Positions 16,073 through 24,264 are shown, counted from the first letter of the stretch. The stretch is DNA of 47,527 nucleotides from Lachnospiraceae bacterium (GCA_009774345.1 VSNR01000007.1:1-47527); one strand, 5' to 3'. Translations and numbers: made by a program. The notes: generated by a model not told the origin, from the sequence alone.

Positions 16073-17614
16073 TCATTGCCATCTGCCCTCATCCAGAAAA
16101 CGAAGCGATGGTCTCTCATATTGATACACCCAGCCTTCCAGATGCGCCATCGGATTATCACAAAGGCTGCAAAAGTCCTTGCCCTTTATCCGAATAGAGA
16201 AGACCTTTCTCTCCAGACAGTCCATGATACGCTCTGTGACACCGTCTGCCATCTCCCGGTAAAATAAGAGCAGCGCCAAGCGCTCTTCCGCCGTATAGTT
16301 TTGCGTGCGGACAGAAAAGCCTTCCTTTGTCACAATTTTCCTTGCGAGAAAGGAATAACGGTTCAGCAGGTTGTAATCATGCACCCGGTAAATAAATTCT
16401 TTTATAAATGGTTCCACCCCTTCGGGCGCTGTCTCCTTCTCTTTTATTTTGCGCACAAAAGAGGGCGTCCACAAGAGCGGCGCTGCTTTTAAGTGGTGCC
16501 CGAACCAGAGATCCGGCAGCGGTTGTGACTGCGTCCGCTGGTCTATGCCAGAACACGCTATGAACTTGTCTGATGCACAGACTCCAAGCTTCCATGACCG
16601 GTTGTTCTCAAAAAGCTCCAGAAAGTTTCCAATCGTTTCCGCAATGTGGCTTCTCAGCTCTTCCTCTGCCAGTTTGCGCACATTTTGCGGCAGCAGTGGT
16701 AATTTTGCCAGACAATACGCTAAGACAGGCGCATGAACCTCCTGTTCCAATTGACTGAGCAGCCGTTGTGCACAGTGCTGTTCTGCATCCGAAAAACCGG
16801 TGTTGATCTGTAAAAGGCTTTCAAACTTCCGTTTGTCCCGCAAAACATGTGCACTGTAGAAAATCCCTGTCTCTTCTTCCAGACAGATTGCAATGGCATA
16901 GGGTCTGTCTGGCAGTGTCACACTCTTTTCAAGCAATGTGTCCTTTAATTCCTGCGGACAATCCCAATGCTTTCCGCAAAAATCCTGTTCGTCATCCTCC
17001 CAGCCTTCATTCTCCCAGTCCTCGTCATCCTCATCGTCTTCTTCATCCTCCCATGCGCCGTTTCTGCGGCACACTTCCTCTGCACAGGTCTGCGCATATA
17101 AATAAAAACGATCCGCAACTTCTGAAGCATCCATATAGGGTGTCCATTCTCTGCACAACAGAAACTCACAATAATAATAGGGCCCAAGACTTCCCAGTGA
17201 CTGATTCGCTGTCTTTGTCTTTCTGATTCTTCTGTCTAATTCGTAAAGGAGAAAATCCTCCATGCTGGCTGCTGACAAATCCCAATTTCCCTGTACATCC
17301 CGCACATAAACCGGCGGATTATCCTTTGTCAGATCTTCCAACAGTATACCCTGACTCCTGCCGCCTGATTTTCCGAGAAGCAGATATCCGCCCTCCACCT
17401 GAAACTGTTCCGGCATAAAAAATTCCTTCTCTCTGCCGCAGATGCGCTCTCTGCCTGCCCTGAGAAGAAAGCTGCGCAGTACCGCCGGCAGACGAAGCCC
17501 CAGCTTTTCCTCCTGTGCCTTGAGTACACTGTCGCCGAAACCATTTGCCGCACCTTGACATAGCGTCTCAATAATCTCCACAGACTGCAAGATTTTGTAC
17601 GTGTTTCCTTCCAT
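16073..17614 (-). CDS. SUKH (SMI1/KNR4)-domain protein
   Basis: A 513-aa cytosolic protein. Residues 20-130 resemble the SMI1/KNR4 (SUKH) domain, with the typical opening AQEEKLGLRLPAVLRSFLLR and a later GGYLLLGKSGG. SUKH proteins are often immunity proteins against polymorphic toxins but also have other roles. A highly acidic linker follows (about 195-220, rich in DED and W-E-D). The remaining 290 residues are unrecognised, with scattered Cys and Trp, and end in a Cys-containing SLCDNP segment. No toxin gene is adjacent. AAGGAG precedes the ATG by 6 bases. The start lies 12 bases after the phosphoesterase stop, so the two are probably cotranscribed. Confidence 0.65.
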   Translation of the reverse strand: MEGNTYKILQSVEIIETLCQGAANGFGDSVLKAQEEKLGLRLPAVLRSFLLRAGRERICGREKEFFMPEQFQVEGGYLLLGKSGGRSQGILLEDLTKDNPPVYVRDVQGNWDLSAASMEDFLLYELDRRIRKTKTANQSLGSLGPYYYCEFLLCREWTPYMDASEVADRFYLYAQTCAEEVCRRNGAWEDEEDDEDDEDWENEGWEDDEQDFCGKHWDCPQELKDTLLEKSVTLPDRPYAIAICLEEETGIFYSAHVLRDKRKFESLLQINTGFSDAEQHCAQRLLSQLEQEVHAPVLAYCLAKLPLLPQNVRKLAEEELRSHIAETIGNFLELFENNRSWKLGVCASDKFIACSGIDQRTQSQPLPDLWFGHHLKAAPLLWTPSFVRKIKEKETAPEGVEPFIKEFIYRVHDYNLLNRYSFLARKIVTKEGFSVRTQNYTAEERLALLLFYREMADGVTERIMDCLERKVFSIRIKGKDFCSLCDNPMAHLEGWVYQYERPSLRFLDEGRWQ

Positions 17615-17626
17615 ATCCGTCTCCTT

Positions 17627-18328
17627 TTAAAATTCTTTCGGGCGTTCAAACAAGGCGCTGACCTCCATCTTATCCACGATTCCCTGCGCATCAACGCCCG
17701 GATGGGTCACATAGATGCGGCACACCTGCTCCACAAAAGCACACTCCACGCCTAATTTCTCTGCAATCCAGTCTACCTTGCGCCCTGCGCGCATTTCACG
17801 GAGAATGATTTCTACGGTGGATTTGAGACTGCCCTCGGCGATGCCGCGGACGGGTCTGTTTTCTGTATCCTCCGCCAGATTGATCTTTTTGATCTGCCAG
17901 ACACCGCTCTCCTCCACCTCAAGGACAGCCATCGTCACGGGCAGCCGAAAACGCCTTGGCCCGCAGCTTCCCGGATTCAGATAACATATGCCGCCGTCCC
18001 GCCGCTCCTCATATTTATGCGAATGACCATAGACTACAAGATGGATGCCGCTCAAGTCTTTTTTCAGATGTTTTCTGTTGTGCACCATGTAAATACGCAG
18101 TCCAAACAGCGTGATTTCAAGGTCTTCTCCGAGCTTTGCCGCCCAGCCGCGGTCATTGTTTCCGCGCACCGCATAGAGCGGCGCAATCTGCTGTAGCGCT
18201 CCGAACACCTTCTGGTTATCAAAGTCTCCTGCGTGCAGTATCCCCTCGCAGGACTGTGCACACTCGATAACCTCCGGGCGAAGCAGCCCGTGCGTATCTG
18301 ACAAGACGGCGATTTTGTGTGTTTTCAT
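17627..18328 (-). CDS. YfcE/MJ0936-type metallophosphoesterase with extra C-terminal part
   Basis: A 233-aa calcineurin-like phosphoesterase. All metal-binding motifs are present: LSDTHG (Asp10, His12), HAGDFDN, VRGNND and the YGHSHKY pair. Such enzymes hydrolyse phosphodiesters with two metal ions; the natural substrate is unclear. Residues 1-155 cover the usual YfcE length. The remaining ~80 residues add a helical segment (ILREMRAGRKVDWIAEKLGV) not found in short family members. ATG at 18328 is chosen because AAAGGGGG precedes it by 7 bases; an upstream frame extension of eight codons covers that site and is rejected. It leads the SUKH gene. Confidence 0.9.
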   Translation of the reverse strand: MKTHKIAVLSDTHGLLRPEVIECAQSCEGILHAGDFDNQKVFGALQQIAPLYAVRGNNDRGWAAKLGEDLEITLFGLRIYMVHNRKHLKKDLSGIHLVVYGHSHKYEERRDGGICYLNPGSCGPRRFRLPVTMAVLEVEESGVWQIKKINLAEDTENRPVRGIAEGSLKSTVEIILREMRAGRKVDWIAEKLGVECAFVEQVCRIYVTHPGVDAQGIVDKMEVSALFERPKEF

Positions 18329-18358
18329 CAAATGCCCCCTTTCCATGACCAAATTCTA

Positions 18359-18518
18359 AGGAATTGTAGAAAAATAAGTGATACAGATTGCGCAGTATAT
18401 TTCTTCGAGAGTGCAGTACAAAAAACGCAGTCGTAGCGGGCTACGGCGAGGCTTTTTGTGCTGTGCTATCGGAGAAATAGACAAGTCAAGATATGTCAGT
18501 TATTTTCCTACAGTTCCT
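18359..18518. repeat. 160-bp palindromic MITE-like repeat
   Basis: Ends are imperfect inverted copies: AGGAATTGTAGAAAAATAA (18359-18377) and TTATTTTCCTACAGTTCCT (18500-18518). Inside, a second long imperfect inverted repeat runs from TATTTCT (18398) to AGAAATA (18479) and closes on CGTAGC-GG-GCTACG (18432-18445). The whole can fold into one long hairpin. It carries no gene of its own but supplies the last ~11 codons and the stop of the permease at 18486. End-like copies lie at 21697-21715 and 1676-1691. Confidence 0.65.
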
Positions 18519-18992
18519 AAATTGCTGGCAAAACAAAAGCATTGGCAGTACCATGCTGTAAAGAACTGGTATCAGCAGATTACCGATGGAAAACGTGTGC
18601 AGAGACATCAGTGCAAATGCCGTCTGACACGCCGCGGCAATGCCCGTCATCCACAGGCAGCATCGAAACAGTTTTTTGAATACATAATATGCATACTGTC
18701 TGCGGCAGATAGGCAGCGTGCGGAATTTTTCATAGAGGTCTGTCATCTTCCCGTCTTCTGTGATCTTACAATACGGGTTCAAAAACATCTGTATTCCAAT
18801 CAACTCTGGTAAAAACATAAAGAACATCACCTGAAATTCGCCTTCCCAAATCTGCACTGGCATGATAAGCAGCAGCATTGTGATGCCGATACAGAGTCCC
18901 GCCACCATGCGCGAAACCACAAAATCAGAACACCAAACCTTTTCCTGCTGAAAAAATTGATCTAAAAGCTCCTGCTGTCTTTGCTCCATCAT
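18486..18992 (-). CDS. small ABC-2-like membrane protein
   Basis: A 168-aa membrane protein with about four hydrophobic segments (GLCIGITMLLLIMPVQIW, FQVMFFMFLPELIGIQMFL, LWMTGIAAACQTAFALM, NLLIPVLYSMVLPMLLF). It is short for a permease and probably works with the ATPase encoded just upstream, with which it shares an ATGA overlap (18989-18992). The C-terminus (RNCRKITDIS) and the stop codon are encoded by the end of a palindromic repeat, so the original 3' end has been replaced or cut. The gene is the last of a five-gene Ytr-like operon. Confidence 0.72.
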   Translation of the reverse strand: MMEQRQQELLDQFFQQEKVWCSDFVVSRMVAGLCIGITMLLLIMPVQIWEGEFQVMFFMFLPELIGIQMFLNPYCKITEDGKMTDLYEKFRTLPICRRQYAYYVFKKLFRCCLWMTGIAAACQTAFALMSLHTFSIGNLLIPVLYSMVLPMLLFCQQFRNCRKITDIS

Positions 18993-19729
18993 TCAGTAAT
19001 TTCCCCCTTTTTGCATTTCTGGTTCACCTGCGGAATAATATCCAGACTTTCTCCAAACAATACCAGCTTCCCTTTCTCCATCACGCCCACGTAGTCGGTC
19101 CTGGTCTCGATCTCAGCGGTCAAGTGGCTGCTCATCAGAATACAAACCCGCTCTTTTGCAATCAACTGCTGCAAGACATGGAAAAATTCTGTGCGGAATA
19201 CCGGGTCCATCCCGGCTGTCACCTCATCTAACAGATACAGGCTCGGACGGTGCGCAATCGCAAATGCCAGCTGAAATTTCAGCCGTTCTCCGCGCGACAT
19301 TTTCCCATAGATTTTATCAGCTGGTAAATTCATCGCGTCCATCATTTGATAAAACGTGTTTTTCTCATACTTATCATAAAATACGCCAAAGAGCTTGGCA
19401 TTCTCCCTACAGGTACAGTGCGCAAAAAACGGATTCTCCTCCGACACGAAACCAATATGATTTAACGCCTGCGCGCGCGCTGTTCGAATATCGATTCCTT
19501 CTATATAAATGTGCCCTTCATATAAGATCGTTTCATTCAATATATAATTCATTAACGTCGTCTTGCCTGCGCCGTTTTCCCCCATCAGACCATAAATATA
19601 CCCAGCTTCCATAGAAAAAGTAATATTTTGCAGCACAAACTGATTTCGGGCAAACCGCCGCTTTTTTCCTGTAACCTGTTCAAATGTTAAAACGGGCTGT
19701 TCCATCTGTATGCCGCTCTCATCTCTCAT
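18989..19729 (-). CDS. ABC transporter ATP-binding protein (YtrB-like)
   Basis: A 246-aa ATPase with Walker A GENGAGKTT (about 50-58), signature region MSRGERLKFQLAFAIA, Walker B LYLLDEVTAGMD (with the unusual DEVT in place of DEPT) and an H-loop MSSHL. Sequence style is that of the Ytr/multidrug ATPases, which couple to small ABC-2 type membrane proteins and are often cell-wall-stress induced. The ATG at 19729 overlaps the GntR gene by 11 bp; GGAGG lies 9 bases before it. An ATG eight codons later has a weak site. Confidence 0.9.
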   Translation of the reverse strand: MRDESGIQMEQPVLTFEQVTGKKRRFARNQFVLQNITFSMEAGYIYGLMGENGAGKTTLMNYILNETILYEGHIYIEGIDIRTARAQALNHIGFVSEENPFFAHCTCRENAKLFGVFYDKYEKNTFYQMMDAMNLPADKIYGKMSRGERLKFQLAFAIAHRPSLYLLDEVTAGMDPVFRTEFFHVLQQLIAKERVCILMSSHLTAEIETRTDYVGVMEKGKLVLFGESLDIIPQVNQKCKKGEITE

Positions 19730-20093
19730 AATATAACGCCTCCACCATCTCTGTCAATTCGCTGCATTCCAATCCTGCCTGTCTGGCATCACAGATAATT
19801 TCGGCAAGGCGTTTCTCAAGCATCATCAACTGCTTCTCTCTGAGATAGTCTGTATTATATTCGCACACATAAAACCCTTTTCCGGCAACGGACCGTATGA
19901 GACCTTCTTTTTCCAGCTCCTCATAGGCGCGCTTTGTCGTGATGACGCTGACCCCCAGCTCTGCCGCCAGCGCGCGGATGGAGGGCAGTGCTTCCCCTGC
20001 CTTGAGCTCACCCGTGACAATCGCATTCTTTAACTGGTTGACAATCTGCTCATAAATTGCCATTGTTCCCTGTGGCAGTATTGTGATTTTCAT
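19719..20093 (-). CDS. GntR-family regulator (YtrA subfamily)
   Basis: A 124-aa regulator. The N-terminal winged helix (about 10-75: IYEQIVNQLKNAIVTGELKA, LPSIRALAAELGVSVITTKRAY) is typical of GntR; the short C-terminal part of ~50 residues is the dimerisation helix pair of the YtrA type, with no large ligand domain. In the Bacillus subtilis ytr system this protein represses its own operon. The start ATG (20093) overlaps the upstream membrane gene's TGA as ATGA, with GGAGG 5 bases before it. The inverted repeats over the operon promoter at 21734-21767 are the likely targets. Confidence 0.9.
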   Translation of the reverse strand: MKITILPQGTMAIYEQIVNQLKNAIVTGELKAGEALPSIRALAAELGVSVITTKRAYEELEKEGLIRSVAGKGFYVCEYNTDYLREKQLMMLEKRLAEIICDARQAGLECSELTEMVEALYYER

Positions 20094-20791
20094 TCGCTCC
20101 TCCATGATGTCCTGCTGTTTTCATAAAACACCGCCGATTGCAAAGATTTCCGAATATAGTTGATATAAATCCATTCTAACGGCACCTGTACGGCGCAGAA
20201 AAAAATCAGCATACCTATATTCAAAATACGTTCGTCTGAAACGTCACCGCGCATACAATCCATCTGCAAGATACTTGCAATCAGCGAAAAAAGGAATATC
20301 AACTCTCCAACGGCAGGCATACGGCTGCCATTGTGCGCGCCTCCATTCACAAGGCTCGCTGTCATCAATTGATTTGTTAAAATCCATACCGCTTTAAAAA
20401 AGTCCCACGAAACGCTGCCAGCCGCAATCCAGAGTCCCAAAAAGCCAATCGACATTTGTATGGCAATTCGGAAAAAATAGGAGCCGTAAATATAGTTGCT
20501 GCGCTCCTTTGCATTCATCGGACACAAATACATCATTTTCGAAAGCTGTACTGGATGAACTGCCATCGAAAAATACGAAAAACACAGCGGCAGCAAAACT
20601 GCCAAAAATTGAACCGTGTCTGTCCACACCGATGCACTTTTCTCCAACTGCCCCGCAAAAAGATTGATCGCGATACTCGCGATGCCCATGGCAGGCAATA
20701 AAACAATTTTGCTGCATGCCGTTCTCTGTCTCTGCCTGAGATTTGTGAGGCGAAACGCTTCGAAATAATCCCGGACGATATACTTTATCAT
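20090..20791 (-). CDS. ABC-2-like membrane protein of the Ytr-like operon
   Basis: A 233-aa membrane protein with about six hydrophobic stretches (for example IVLLPAMGIASIAINLFAG, TVQFLAVLLPLCFSYFSMAV, IAIQMSIGFLGLWIAAG, LIFLFSLIASILQMDCM, ILNIGMLIFFCAVQVPLEWIY). No enzyme motif is seen. It starts with an ATGA-type overlap with the ATPase gene upstream and ends in the same type of overlap with the GntR gene, so translation is tightly coupled. By position it is the membrane partner of the 20788-21660 ATPase. Confidence 0.75.
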   Translation of the reverse strand: MIKYIVRDYFEAFRLTNLRQRQRTACSKIVLLPAMGIASIAINLFAGQLEKSASVWTDTVQFLAVLLPLCFSYFSMAVHPVQLSKMMYLCPMNAKERSNYIYGSYFFRIAIQMSIGFLGLWIAAGSVSWDFFKAVWILTNQLMTASLVNGGAHNGSRMPAVGELIFLFSLIASILQMDCMRGDVSDERILNIGMLIFFCAVQVPLEWIYINYIRKSLQSAVFYENSRTSWRSE

Positions 20792-21660
20792 AATAAGCCC
20801 TTCTTATTCTTATTTTTTCTGCGCGCATAAAAATACATCAGCTCCTCAATGGTTGGATAGGAGACTTTCAGGCTGGCATCATAGCGGTTCAGCCGGCTGT
20901 GCGCTATGAGCGCCTTCGCCCCATACTGGTTCTCTTCCATATAAATCAGCTTTTCCTTTGGCAGCAGCTTGATCTTGTATGCTTCGCCGGAGACGATGCG
21001 ATATTGCTCGTGCAGGCGCTCAATATCGCCGGCAAAAACAGACGTGCCATTTTCCAGATACAAAATATAGTCCGCCATGCGGTCAAGGTCCTGTGTGATA
21101 TGGGTCGCTAAGATCACGCTCCTCGTGCCGTCCTGAACAAATTCCCGGATCATCTGTAAAAACTGCTCTCTAAAGCCGGGGTCAAAATTTCCAGCCGGCT
21201 CATCTAACAGCAGCAGACTGGCATGATGCGACAGCGCAAAGGCAAACTGGCATTTGAGCTTTTCGCCCTTTGACAGGCTGCCAAACCGGCGGTTTTCGTC
21301 CAGTCCAAACAGCGCCAGATAATGCGACATCGCTGCATGCACGTACTGCGAATAATATCTTCCATACCACTCACCGTTCTGAATCAGACTCATAGACGGA
21401 TTCATGAGATCCTCCACCAACACAGTGCCGATCCTGTCATGAATCTGTTTTTCTGCGGTCTGATAGTCCATTCCGTTCACACGGATGCTTCCTGTGTCCG
21501 CCTGATACAAGCCAAGAAGCATGTGCAGCAAGGTGGTCTTTCCCGCGCCGTTCTGACCTATCAGACCACATAGATAGCCGGGCGGCAGGGTGAAGGAAAT
21601 ATTTTTTAACTGAAAATTTCCCAGTTTCTTGCTGAGAGAATCTATTTGCAGCATATCCAT
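20788..21660 (-). CDS. ABC transporter ATP-binding protein, first gene of Ytr-like operon
   Basis: A 290-aa ATPase with Walker A GQNGAGKTT (about 38-46), signature region LSKGEKLKCQFAFALSHHAS, Walker B LLLLDEPAGNFD and an H-loop (ATHIT). The C-terminal ~75 residues form an extension seen in YtrB-like ATPases, ending in a Lys/Asn tail. It opens a five-gene operon (ATPase, membrane protein, GntR, ATPase, membrane protein). The ATG at 21660 has AGAAAGG upstream. A good promoter lies 97-126 bases upstream. Confidence 0.9.
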   Translation of the reverse strand: MDMLQIDSLSKKLGNFQLKNISFTLPPGYLCGLIGQNGAGKTTLLHMLLGLYQADTGSIRVNGMDYQTAEKQIHDRIGTVLVEDLMNPSMSLIQNGEWYGRYYSQYVHAAMSHYLALFGLDENRRFGSLSKGEKLKCQFAFALSHHASLLLLDEPAGNFDPGFREQFLQMIREFVQDGTRSVILATHITQDLDRMADYILYLENGTSVFAGDIERLHEQYRIVSGEAYKIKLLPKEKLIYMEENQYGAKALIAHSRLNRYDASLKVSYPTIEELMYFYARRKNKNKKGLL

Positions 21661-21696
21661 AGTTTGAATTTGGCCTTTCTAAATTTAGCACTACAC

Positions 21697-21715
21697 TTAT
21701 TTTCCTGCAATTCCT
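21697..21715. repeat. solo copy of the dispersed repeat end
   Basis: TTATTTTCCTGCAATTCCT differs at two positions from the right end of the 160-bp repeat (18500-18518). It lies in the leader of the Ytr-like operon. No partner end is seen nearby. Confidence 0.45.
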
Positions 21716-21733
21716 GTTGATGTAGATTGTTTC

Positions 21734-21767
21734 GTGTATATTTTCTGTATATATTTATATATACACT
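21734..21767. promoter_or_regulatory. inverted repeats, likely GntR/YtrA operator
   Basis: Nested inverted repeats: GTGTATAT (21734-21741)/ATATACAC (21759-21766), and CTGTATAT.../...ATATACACT over 21745-21767. They overlap the -10 box. B. subtilis YtrA is known to bind AGTGTA-N13-TACACT; here AGTGTA and TACAGA are separated by 12, so the match is only partial. Confidence 0.5.
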
Positions 21768-21786
21768 ATGTGTACAGTTTTGTCAA
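21758..21786 (-). promoter_or_regulatory. promoter of the Ytr-like operon
   Basis: Perfect -35 TTGACA (21781-21786), 17-base spacer and -10 TATATA (21758-21763) on the minus strand, about 100 bases upstream of the first gene. Confidence 0.75.
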
Positions 21787-21844
21787 GCCTTTTCATGTGC
21801 GGTTATGGATTGTTAGAAGAGAAGTTGTTACTGTTCACAGGTCA

Positions 21845-21868
21845 GGAATGCGCTGAACTGCGCATTCC
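21845..21868. repeat. perfect 9-bp inverted repeat
   Basis: GGAATGCGC (21845-21853) and GCGCATTCC (21860-21868), 6-nt loop, with TTTTTTCACG following in the minus direction. Just beside it is CTGTTCACAGGTC, which also occurs at the kinase/ATPase deletion junction (14923-14935). Confidence 0.55.
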
Positions 21869-21997
21869 GTGAAAAAACATACAGCTTGAAAAGCAAATTT
21901 TGCATGGATTTTTGCCTGTTACTGGAACGGAGTAAACAGTCACGAGAAGTTTTGTGCTAAAATGACGGTAAAGGAAGGGTATCAGAGGTGGGGAATA

Positions 21998-22261
21998 ATG
22001 GCATATACATCGGAAGAGAAGCTGCATTATTATAATACGCCTGGGACAGATGCAGAAGGGCAGATAGAACGGCTTAGGGCAAGGAAGCAGACAGCCCGGT
22101 ATCCCTTTTGCCGGGCTATCCTGATACAGCAGTCAGCCATATATCCGTCCACACCTCTGCGTCCCGCTGACGACTCCACGGCGCAAGTTCCACCTGTCAG
22201 TTTAGCTTTCTCATCAGCATTTCCGGGTTTGTCGCATATTTCAGGGCCGTCTCTCTGGTAA
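21998..22261 (+). CDS. possible small protein of unknown function
   Basis: An 87-codon frame opening MAYTSEEKLHYYNTPG with a well-placed GAGGTGGGG 6 bases before the ATG. The first ~35 residues look protein-like (charged, helical), but the rest runs through a hairpin and 65 bp into the convergent pilT gene and reads like noise. It may be a truncated small gene whose true end is lost. No family is recognised. Confidence 0.28.
   Translation: MAYTSEEKLHYYNTPGTDAEGQIERLRARKQTARYPFCRAILIQQSAIYPSTPLRPADDSTAQVPPVSLAFSSAFPGLSHISGPSLW
22093..22117 (-). terminator. hairpin downstream of the pilus operon
   Basis: AGCCCGG (22093-22099) and CCGGGCT (22111-22117), 11-nt loop, 80 bases after the pilT stop on the minus strand. 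The stem is G/C-rich but has no T-run, so it is a stop or RNA 3'-end stabiliser only by inference. Confidence 0.4.
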
Positions 22262-23258
22262 TCCGCCCGCTGCGGAATAGCTTTAACAAGCTGGTATCCA
22301 TAGAGATCATGTCCTCTTTGTCCGAAGAGTAGATAATGCCCTCGATCTGTGGGATTTTATTCTCGCGGATCATATTCTGAATCGCAGGGGTCACTGTCAT
22401 AATCTCTAGTGCCAGCGCAATGCCTCCATCAGTCGTGGGCACGAGCTGCTGGGAAATAACAGCATTCAGCACCATGGAAAGCTGGATTGCAATCTGCCGC
22501 TGCTGGTTCGCAGGAAACACATCAATAATACGGTCAATCGTATTCGCCGCGCCCAGCGTATGCAGTGTGGAAAACAGCAAATGCCCTGTCTCCGCCGCCG
22601 TCATCGCGACATTGATCGTCTCGTAATCACGCATTTCCCCGAGCAGAATGACATCTGGACTCTGCCGCAGCGCGGCGCGCAGCGCTGTCACATAACTGAC
22701 CGTGTCGGTACTGATCTCGCGCTGGGTAACAATGCTCTGATCGTGGCGGTGCAGATATTCCAGTGGGTCCTCCAGTGTGATCACATGCTTTTTCTGCGTG
22801 GTATTGATATGATTGACCATACAGGCAAGTGTTGTTGATTTCCCACTCCCTGCGGAGCCAGTCACCACCACCATGCCCTTGCCGGCATCACAGAGTGTCA
22901 GGATATAATCAGGAATCCCCATCTTGGCAGGTTTTGGAAGTTCGAACGTAATAATCCTGATCACTGCGGACAGCGCGCCACGCTGTCTGTACGCGCTGAC
23001 ACGGAACCGGGACAAGCCCGGCAGTGTAAACGAAAAATCGTCATCGCCTTTGGTTTCCAGACCACTGATATCCCGCTCATTTGCACATCTGTAAATCTCC
23101 TTCACCAGCGCTGCTGTATCAGGGGGGAAAAGGCTTTCCTCATCCAGCTGGGCAATAACACCCTTCCTGCGGACGGAAACAGGCCGCCCTGCAACAAGAA
23201 AAATATCTGAAGCCTGCTCTGCAACCGCCCTTTCCAGTATCGTTTTTAATTCCTTCAT
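22197..23258 (-). CDS. pilT: PilT-like type IV pilus retraction/secretion ATPase
   Basis: A 353-aa hexameric secretion ATPase of the PilT group, cytosolic at the membrane. Visible motifs: N-terminal SDIFLVAGRPV, Walker A GSAGSGKS (134-141), Walker B region VILLGEMRD (203-211), His box GHLLFSTLHT (225-234) and the PilT-specific AIRNLIRE-like motif AIQNMIRE (292-299). The last points to a retraction ATPase rather than PilB/GspE. ATG at 23258 is chosen because GGAGG precedes it by 5 bases and the frame aligns with family starts; a longer frame to 23351 overlaps the upstream gene. It is the last gene of the large operon. No PilB is in the window, so PilT may be the only motor, or PilB lies elsewhere. 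Confidence 0.92.
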   Translation of the reverse strand: MKELKTILERAVAEQASDIFLVAGRPVSVRRKGVIAQLDEESLFPPDTAALVKEIYRCANERDISGLETKGDDDFSFTLPGLSRFRVSAYRQRGALSAVIRIITFELPKPAKMGIPDYILTLCDAGKGMVVVTGSAGSGKSTTLACMVNHINTTQKKHVITLEDPLEYLHRHDQSIVTQREISTDTVSYVTALRAALRQSPDVILLGEMRDYETINVAMTAAETGHLLFSTLHTLGAANTIDRIIDVFPANQQRQIAIQLSMVLNAVISQQLVPTTDGGIALALEIMTVTPAIQNMIRENKIPQIEGIIYSSDKEDMISMDTSLLKLFRSGRITRETALKYATNPEMLMRKLN

Positions 23259-23278
23259 CATGACCTCCATTTTTTCGC

Positions 23279-23806
23279 CTACTCCTGTATGACAGGCATC
23301 AGATCCAGTGTCTGATCCGCATTCCACTCTTTCGTGCGATATTTTTTCCATGTAAGTATCTTATAATAACAGCCTTCCTTCTCCGGGCTGCATACCAGAA
23401 GCTCCACCAGCAGCGCCTCCGACTCCCCAGTCGCAATCTCGTAAGAGATCACAGGCTGCTCTGCGCCGGAAGTGCCAGACGGCATATGCCTGATGCTGAC
23501 ACCCGGAATTTTTCCGGGCTCAAAATACGTTTCTAGTGACTCATAATATGCGTCCTCCTGTGCGTTGGCGTGCACATATGCATTTTCCAGCATCCCATCA
23601 ATGGACGCCGTAAAGTCTTCTGCCTGATTGGATGCCTCATAATATCCTGAAATCTTTCCTGCCATGCGCAATGCAAACGAATAGTCATTCATGGCACTTG
23701 ACAGGGAGAGGGATGCAAAGGACAGAAAACACAAAACCAAAAACACCACCAGCAAGGAGGCTGAACCGATATTTACAAAAGAATCCTGACCTTTTTTGAG
23801 CTTCAT
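23279..23806 (-). CDS. small pilin-like membrane protein (175 aa)
   Basis: A 175-aa protein with one membrane helix near the N-terminus (about 18-40, SLLVVFLVLCFLSFASLSLS) and an outer domain of about 130 residues. Its N-terminus (NIGSASLLV) has the length and position of a prepilin leader but lacks the Glu5 of type IV pilins, so processing by a prepilin peptidase is doubtful. The start overlaps the upstream gene's stop as ATGA. Neighbours (PilC/GspF upstream, PilT downstream) make it a minor pilin or assembly part by context only. Confidence 0.6.
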   Translation of the reverse strand: MKLKKGQDSFVNIGSASLLVVFLVLCFLSFASLSLSSAMNDYSFALRMAGKISGYYEASNQAEDFTASIDGMLENAYVHANAQEDAYYESLETYFEPGKIPGVSIRHMPSGTSGAEQPVISYEIATGESEALLVELLVCSPEKEGCYYKILTWKKYRTKEWNADQTLDLMPVIQE

Positions 23807-24264
23807 GGCAATACCTCCCTAGCCAGATGATGCTTGACAAAAAGTGTATAGACTTCCTGTCCCGGCTGCTTCCCTGACAGACCAGATACCGTGAGATCTG
23901 CCGTCAGCATCCCAGCTTCCTCCGTACAGGTAAGCGTCATGCACCACACCGCATTCTGTCTCGTGCAGGTGCCAAAACCATCATCATAATAAACAGTCCA
24001 GCCCGCATCTGTCTGCTCCATATCAGGATACAGCTCTGCCAGCAGGCTGCCAAACTGCTCTAACGATCCGCTTGCTGAAAGCAGTTCTGCCACATTTGAA
24101 CATTGGTTCGACGCACTGTTCAGCGTCCGCGACTCATTGCTCAAAAGATGCGACTTCACAAAAAGGGGCACGCAGACTGAACAGGCCAGCGAAAAAAACA
24201 AAATCGCCAGAATCAGCTCCATCAAAAAAAGACTGGACGCATTTGCGCGGTTTCTTTGTCTCAT
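23803..24264 (-). CDS. type IV pilin/pseudopilin-like protein (153 aa)
   Basis: A 153-aa protein whose start is the most prepilin-like of the group: a basic leader (MRQRNRANASS), then LFLMELILAILFFSLACSVCV, with Glu at +5 if cleaved after the second Ser. The usual Gly at -1 is replaced by Ser, so it is noncanonical. The outer part has two Cys (LTCT and CTRQNA), perhaps a disulfide. ATGA overlaps join it to both neighbours. A pseudopilin role is inferred from the helix and context. Confidence 0.62.
   Translation of the reverse strand: MRQRNRANASSLFLMELILAILFFSLACSVCVPLFVKSHLLSNESRTLNSASNQCSNVAELLSASGSLEQFGSLLAELYPDMEQTDAGWTVYYDDGFGTCTRQNAVWCMTLTCTEEAGMLTADLTVSGLSGKQPGQEVYTLFVKHHLAREVLP

Larger units (their letters stand above)
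21661..22196. other. intergenic region between Ytr-like and pilus operons
   Basis: This 536-bp stretch holds a repeat end (21697-21715), the Ytr-like promoter with inverted repeats (21734-21786), a perfect 9-bp palindrome (21845-21868), a possible small plus-strand gene from 21998 and a hairpin near the end of the pilus operon (22093-22117). The rest is unremarkable. Confidence 0.6.

Noticed and set aside
23259..23351. Longer N-terminus for PilT
   Set aside because: The extra residues overlap the upstream gene, and the GGAGG site sits 5 bases before ATG 23258.
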